From Thermothelomyces thermophilus ATCC 42464 (lineage: Eukaryota; Ascomycota; Sordariomycetes; Sordariales; Chaetomiaceae): a stretch of DNA of 64,000 nt. How positions within the stretch are numbered: position 1 is the stretch's first letter; the number at the start of each line of letters is the position of its first letter. Of the stretch, positions 59,751 through 64,000 are shown in pieces. Both the position numbers and the translations under genes were made by a program. The stretch lies in assembly GCF_000226095.1 (NCBI RefSeq), contig NC_016474.1:4340001-4404000 (forward strand), given 5' to 3'. The notes beneath the pieces are model-generated. The model worked only from the letters and a program-made list of their open reading frames with translations. It did not search any database and had not been told where the DNA came from.

Positions 59751-61487
59751 ATGAAGTCTGAAGTGGCGCACGTGCTGCCCATCGACGCGAACGCTCGGAG
59801 CGGGCGCCCGACGCCGCGCTCTCGGGGGAAAAGCGTTGCTCTCGTTTTAATCGCGCTGCTGTTGTTTGGTGTCACGTTCATTGACTTCCGGTCTGTGGAA
59901 CGTTTGTGGTGGCTCGGGCCATCATCAGCGGCGCGTGAGGAGGCTTTCAGAGCAGGATGCGCCCAGCCCGAGCCCCTGCTTCCCAGCAAGAACCCGGATC
60001 TCGACAAGGCGTTCGAGCACATCACGAGCAGCGCTTTTAGGAATGCCACCATCAGGCGCCTCTCGGCTGCCGTCCAGGTCAAGACCGAGTCCTTTGACGA
60101 CCTCGGAGCTATCGGCGAGGACCCCAGGTGGGACGTCTTCTATAACTTCCACGACTTCCTGAAGAAGACCTTCCCTCGCATCCATGAGCAATTGCAGGTC
60201 GAGAAGGTCAACACCCACGGTCTGCTGTACACGTGGAAGGGCAGCGACGAGTCGCTTAAGCCGACCCTGCTCATGGCCCACCAGGACACGGTGCCCGTGC
60301 CGCCCGAGACCATCAGCTCGTGGACCTACCCTCCCTGGAGCGGAGCGTATGACGGCAAGTACATCTGGGGCCGCGGCGCCAGCGACTGCAAGAATCAGCT
60401 CATCGCCACCCTGGAGACTCTCGAGCTGCTTCTCGAGGCCAACTTCAAACCCAGGCGCACCATCCTCCTCTCGTTCGGCTTCGACGAGGAGTGTTCCGGC
60501 AAGCAGGGAGCCTCTCACCTGGCCGCCTTCATCCAGGAGCGCTACGGAAAGGACGGCATCGCGGTCATCGTCGACGAGGGCAGCGGCTTCGAGCAGGCCT
60601 GGGGCACCCTCTTCGCCAAGCCCGGCACGGCCGAGAAAGGCTATACCGACGTGCACATCACGGTCCGCGCCCCCGGAGGCCACTCCTCGGTCCCGTCCGA
60701 CCACACCTCCATCGGCATCCTCAGCGAGCTGATCACCAAGATCGAGTCCGAGCAGTACCCGACCCGGCTCGTCGACGCGAACCCGTACTACACCCAGCTT
60801 CAGTGCGGCGCCGCCTACTCGCCCGACTTCCCCGAGAAGCTCAGGGAGCTCCTGGGCCGCCGCCGGTCCCGCGGCGCCTGCAGGGCTCGGCCCGACCGGC
60901 TCGCCCTCGAGGCGGCCAAGCAGGGCCCGGCCATCAAGTACCTCATGCAGACCTCGCAGGCCGTCGACGTCATCTCGGGCGGGATCAAGGTCAACGCGCT
61001 GCCGGAGCGCGCCACGGCGGTCGTCAACCACCGCATCAACGTCGGCGAGACCAGCCAGGTCGTCAAGGACCGGCTGACCGCCCTCGCGGGCGAGGTCGCG
61101 CGGGCGCACAACCTGACCCTGCACGCGTTTGACGGGAAGGAGAGCCCCTCGTCCATCGTCCTCGCGTCGTCCTCCCACGAGCTGCAGGTCGCGCCCGTGA
61201 CGCCCGCCGACGGGGACGCCTTCGCCGTCCTGGCCGGCACGACGCGCGCCCTGTACGGCAGCGACGTGGTCGTCACCCCGGGCATCATGACGGGCAACAC
61301 CGACACGCGCTACTACTGGGACCTGACCCGCCACATCTTCCGCTTCGGGCCCGGCTTCGACCCCGAGGACGGGCCCGGGCTCGGCAAGATCCACACCGTG
61401 GACGAGCGGGTCAGCGTGCTGAACCACGTGAACGCGGTCCGTTGGTTCACCTTGTTTGTGAGGAACATGGACGAGGCCGACTTGTAA
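59751..61487 (+). CDS. CPS1: Vacuolar carboxypeptidase S-like M20 peptidase
   Basis: A single exon of 578 residues. The chosen start (ACCACCAAAAATG context) gives a short basic N-terminus followed by one signal anchor (VALVLIALLLFGVTFIDF), the type II topology of carboxypeptidase S, which reaches the vacuole lumen through the membrane. M20 metal-site motifs follow in order: AHQDTVPVP (His-x-Asp), WGRGASDCKNQL (bridging Asp), DEECSGKQGA (Glu-Glu pair) and VDEGSGFEQ, and the lid domain with APGGHSSVPSDH. The C-terminal TPGIMTGNTDTRYYWDLT with the final His region completes the second metal site. All metal ligands seem present. Family knowledge: it releases C-terminal residues from peptides, with preference for C-terminal Gly-Leu type substrates, in the vacuole. 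No intron is needed. Confidence 0.95.
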   Translation: MKSEVAHVLPIDANARSGRPTPRSRGKSVALVLIALLLFGVTFIDFRSVERLWWLGPSSAAREEAFRAGCAQPEPLLPSKNPDLDKAFEHITSSAFRNATIRRLSAAVQVKTESFDDLGAIGEDPRWDVFYNFHDFLKKTFPRIHEQLQVEKVNTHGLLYTWKGSDESLKPTLLMAHQDTVPVPPETISSWTYPPWSGAYDGKYIWGRGASDCKNQLIATLETLELLLEANFKPRRTILLSFGFDEECSGKQGASHLAAFIQERYGKDGIAVIVDEGSGFEQAWGTLFAKPGTAEKGYTDVHITVRAPGGHSSVPSDHTSIGILSELITKIESEQYPTRLVDANPYYTQLQCGAAYSPDFPEKLRELLGRRRSRGACRARPDRLALEAAKQGPAIKYLMQTSQAVDVISGGIKVNALPERATAVVNHRINVGETSQVVKDRLTALAGEVARAHNLTLHAFDGKESPSSIVLASSSHELQVAPVTPADGDAFAVLAGTTRALYGSDVVVTPGIMTGNTDTRYYWDLTRHIFRFGPGFDPEDGPGLGKIHTVDERVSVLNHVNAVRWFTLFVRNMDEADL

Positions 61488-62450
61488 TTAGATCACATGA
61501 AACACGAATCGGAGGCTATGGGGTGTGTTATTCGGGAAACGCAAGTTTTTTTTTTTTTTCCTTGCGAAGGCCACCACCGGGTGCTATCTCGAGATGCGCG
61601 GCTCGTCACTTGCGCATTTCCGTTTGTTTGTATGTATGTACATAGGTACTCGGTCGCCGGAGCAAACAATAATTACATCACTCGAACTTTTTGGATTTCT
61701 CCTACAGACGTATTATTACCTCGAGTCATTTGAGAAATCGGCTCTTGTTTTAGCCTGGCCCGGAATTGTTTATTTATTTAGATTTATCTCTGCTAATAGT
61801 AACCAGGGTAGGCTTACACTAATTTCCCGGGCGCCCTGGTGCGGTCTTGGGCTTCTTCAGCTCCGGCGGAGCGGATGTCGCACCGCACGGGTCTCATGAA
61901 CTCGTCGGGATGACGTTTCAAAAGGCATCGCACAGCATACGAGTCACGCCAATCAATGATTCCATAGGGCGACGCAAACGGCTTCCCACCCCCACCCCCT
62001 TTACGCGCTGGTTTGCTGCGGGCATGCCCAGTGGAGGGTTTCCGGTGCTTCCTTGCTCTTCTGCAGTGTGGCTTTCCGGTTGTGGGCGGGGGAATGGCAG
62101 CGCACCAAGCCCTCTTGGAGCTTTGTTTGGGCGATCGCCTTCCATATCCGGAGTGGTTATACGGATTATAGGTTTGTGTTTCGGACACGGGCAAATCCCG
62201 AATCTGCAGTTTGTCTTGCTGAGACCCGCCCCCGGCATCAGGCTTATAATTATCACATCTCCAAATCCCTCCCCAGCCCGACTGTGTTCACTCTGTTACA
62301 ATTGATTCGCCCAAGAGCAAAGTTTTGTACGGGGAGTCTGATCGCGCGTAAGGAATTATAATTGTTTCCAGTTTTTTTTTTTAAAAGCAGAGGCAAGAAC
62401 AGAAGTCTCTCGGCCCTAGCAACCGGGGGCCACCGCGGCGCTCACTCACC
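61488..62450. other. Spacer right of the carboxypeptidase gene
   Basis: The 3' flank of the carboxypeptidase with a T run (61547-61559), a TATGTATGTACATAGG word near 61630, and the upstream part of the next gene with a T tract near 62372-62382. No gene recognised. Confidence 0.5.
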
Positions 62451-63164
62451 ATGCCAGCCGTATTAATCCGCACCATCAAGATCGTAACTCGCACGATACA
62501 GGCCCGTCAAACAGTCCATTCATTCCCGCCGTTCCATGATCATCCGGACGATGACGACGACGACGACCTCGACGTCGACAAGGACGACATCTTCCCCTTC
62601 GACCGGGACGAGCTGCACGACGGCGACGAGCACCTCTCGGAGGGCACCGTCGCCGCCATCGTCGTCTCGTTAGTCGTCTTCTTCATCGTCGTCGGCGGCC
62701 TGCTCGCCTACCTGCGCCACCGCCGACGACGGAAGGGCAAGGAGACCGAGGTTGCCATGAAGGAGGCGAGCGCGGCGTCCGCCACGGCGGCCGCATCCGC
62801 CTCTGTTGCGGCGCCGCCGGGTGCCCTAGACCCGCCGCCGCCGTACGACGAGGTCCACGGCGACTCGGCGCCCCAGCCGGTGGGGGAGCTCCCCGCCTCG
62901 GAGCCTCGGAGCGCTGCCAATCTTGGCGTGGGGGCGGCAGCCGTGGGGTTGGCTAGGCGGGAGGAGGAGGAGGAGGAGGGGGGAGGGGAGGGCGAGGACG
63001 AGGACGACGCGGATGCGATCGGATCGCATGCCACCATCACGGACGGGCTAGCCCCAGGGAGGCACGCCGATGCGGGTCGTCCGGGAGAGGGAGGTAGTAC
63101 GGCGGTGGTGATGCCGGGAAAGGATCCCGAGGTGAAGATGAAAGAGGTAACAGGGAAGAGTTGA
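62451..63164 (+). CDS. Single-pass membrane protein with PPPPY motif
   Basis: A single exon of 237 residues. It begins with a short positively charged segment, then a run of aspartates (DDDDDDDLDVD near 33-43), then a membrane span (GTVAAIVVSLVVFFIVVGG, about 65-87) followed by a basic stop-transfer cluster (RHRRRRKGK). The cytosolic part contains DPPPPYDEV (about 126-134), a PY motif that is a known docking site for WW-domain ubiquitin ligases such as Nedd4/Rsp5. The rest is Ala/Glu-rich low complexity. There is no cleavable signal, so topology relies on the basic side after the span. No family recognised; the PY motif and membrane position suggest a regulated membrane adaptor, which is inference. 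Confidence 0.75.
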   Translation: MPAVLIRTIKIVTRTIQARQTVHSFPPFHDHPDDDDDDDLDVDKDDIFPFDRDELHDGDEHLSEGTVAAIVVSLVVFFIVVGGLLAYLRHRRRRKGKETEVAMKEASAASATAAASASVAAPPGALDPPPPYDEVHGDSAPQPVGELPASEPRSAANLGVGAAAVGLARREEEEEEGGGEGEDEDDADAIGSHATITDGLAPGRHADAGRPGEGGSTAVVMPGKDPEVKMKEVTGKS

Positions 63165-63469
63165 TGGGGAAGAGGGGTTGCTGGCTTTGGGGGGGTGTGA
63201 GCAAAGAGGATTATTCATGACTAATTAAAAACCAAAAAAAAAAAAAAAAAAAAAAAAAACGGGACAATTAATAGAAACTAATTAGACGGGCTGTAGGGGG
63301 CCATGAAGAAATGGGTTCTACTCTGGCGTCATTCACTTGAGAGGAAAATAGGGGGGTTCTATATTATTCAGCAATAATTAGCACATGTTTGAACTGTTTC
63401 GTTAGGTCACGGTCACCTCTCTGGATCTCTCATTCTCTCTGTCTCCCCTTCTTATTCACAGTTCAATTA
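63165..63469. other. Spacer between convergent genes
   Basis: Contains an A tract (63233-63259) and no coding sequence. Confidence 0.6.
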
Positions 63470-64000
63470 TCAATCCTGCGGGATGTGGAACGTGGTAATC
63501 TCGCCGTGCGTTTTGAGTCCCCAGTTCTTGAGCCCCTCCGCTAGACCCTCAGCGAACCCCTTATCATAGTCCAGCCCCGATTCCATTCCAGCCAGGCGTC
63601 CCGTCCGCCTGGCCGATTATGTTAGCAAGTATTTAATTAATACCGGGTATTTCTTAAGTGAAAAAAATGGATGATGAACAGGATGAGGCTGCTTGCTGTA
63701 ATTATCGGAGAGATAACACAGAATTAGAAGTGGGGGAGGGAAGGGGGAGAGACGAGGCGGAATGGAATGGGGATTAATAATTAAAGAACGGAATATTATT
63801 AAACGAGTTCAACTTACCAGGCAAGCCAGTCCTCGGCAGCCACCGTCCCCCGCGGATCCATCAACAGGCCTACGGCAACGTCGACGACCCAGTCCCCCTC
63901 GCCGCCGCCGTTTCCCCAAGCACCCGCTGTCCTCTCGTCGTCGTCGAGCGCGTAGAAGACGGTGGCGCCGCAGACGCCGCAGAACGCCCGCGTCACCTTG
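63470..64000 (-). CDS. GFA/CENP-V family protein, 3' part (cut by window edge)
   Basis: Two exons are visible: the right one runs from beyond the window edge to 63818, the left one 63608-63470 (stop TGA). The intron of 209 bp has GTAAGT start and GGCCAG end. The right exon begins with KVTRAFCGVCGATVFYA, the second zinc-binding Cys motif (CxxCG) of the glutathione-dependent formaldehyde-activating (GFA) or CENP-V fold, then an acidic Gly-rich loop and the WVVDVAVGLLMDPRG strand. The left exon adds RTGRLAGMESGLDYDKGF and ends KTHGEITTFHIPQD. The N-terminal zinc ligands lie outside the window. Family knowledge: small zinc proteins that bind glutathione or thiol adducts; the substrate of fungal members is usually unknown. 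Confidence 0.85.

Noticed and set aside
59925-61427. Antisense open frame of 500 codons opposite the carboxypeptidase
   Set aside because: Same effect of high GC at third positions; no recognisable domain.
1-64000. CRISPR arrays, bacterial-type operons, attachment sites
   Set aside because: Not expected in a fungal genome and no regularly spaced direct repeats were seen apart from the coding 33-bp repeat and microsatellites.

Overview
The window comes from a filamentous ascomycete, most likely a Sordariomycete of the Chaetomiaceae/Sordariales type. Reasons: short introns (mostly 55-160 bp) with CTAAC-like branch points; an F-box/WD40 sulfur controller of the SCON-2 type; a fungal rhodopsin-like integral membrane protein; a CE1 acetylxylan esterase; and a strongly AT-rich transposon island whose copies differ almost only by transitions, as repeat-induced point mutation (RIP) produces.

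Layout. 1-11398 is a RIP-degraded repeat island. It holds an inverted Gypsy LTR fragment (1-313), a Ty3/Gypsy element with both LTRs and an ATAAA target duplication (469-7545), and a Ty1/Copia relic on the minus strand (to 11398) into which the Gypsy element appears to have inserted. 12085-13798 is an MFS transporter gene disabled by two frameshifts. After a long gene-poor stretch come scon-2 (17333-19714), a mitochondrial succinate/fumarate carrier (21610-22896), a fused fragment of a terpene cyclase and a cytochrome P450 (about 23820-24590), an intact P450 (25993-28079), a small membrane protein (29827-30488), a coiled-coil protein (30612-32269), an Mx-like dynamin GTPase (32773-35371), a GMC-oxidoreductase fragment (about 36154-36300) and a rhodopsin-like membrane protein (37246-38804). 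A second gene-poor stretch follows, then a small Cys-tailed protein (43061-43501), an acetylxylan esterase (43828-44879), an unknown protein (46377-47222), an unknown secretory-pathway membrane protein (48199-49287), a long coiled-coil protein with an 11-residue repeat (52360-54791), a solo Copia LTR (56557-56768), a small protein (57433-57816), a vacuolar carboxypeptidase S-like peptidase (59751-61487), a single-pass membrane protein with a PPPPY motif (62451-63164) and the 3' part of a GFA/CENP-V family gene (63470 to the right edge).

The genes do not form one pathway. The core genes (sulfur regulation, mitochondrial carrier, peptidase) are ordinary. The accessory part is the stretch with the terpene cyclase/P450 relic, the intact P450 and the GMC fragment, with the broken MFS gene further left; it may be the remnant of a lost secondary-metabolite locus. 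Intergenic DNA is scattered with a short word (TACTCCGTA or its reverse complement) far more often than chance predicts.
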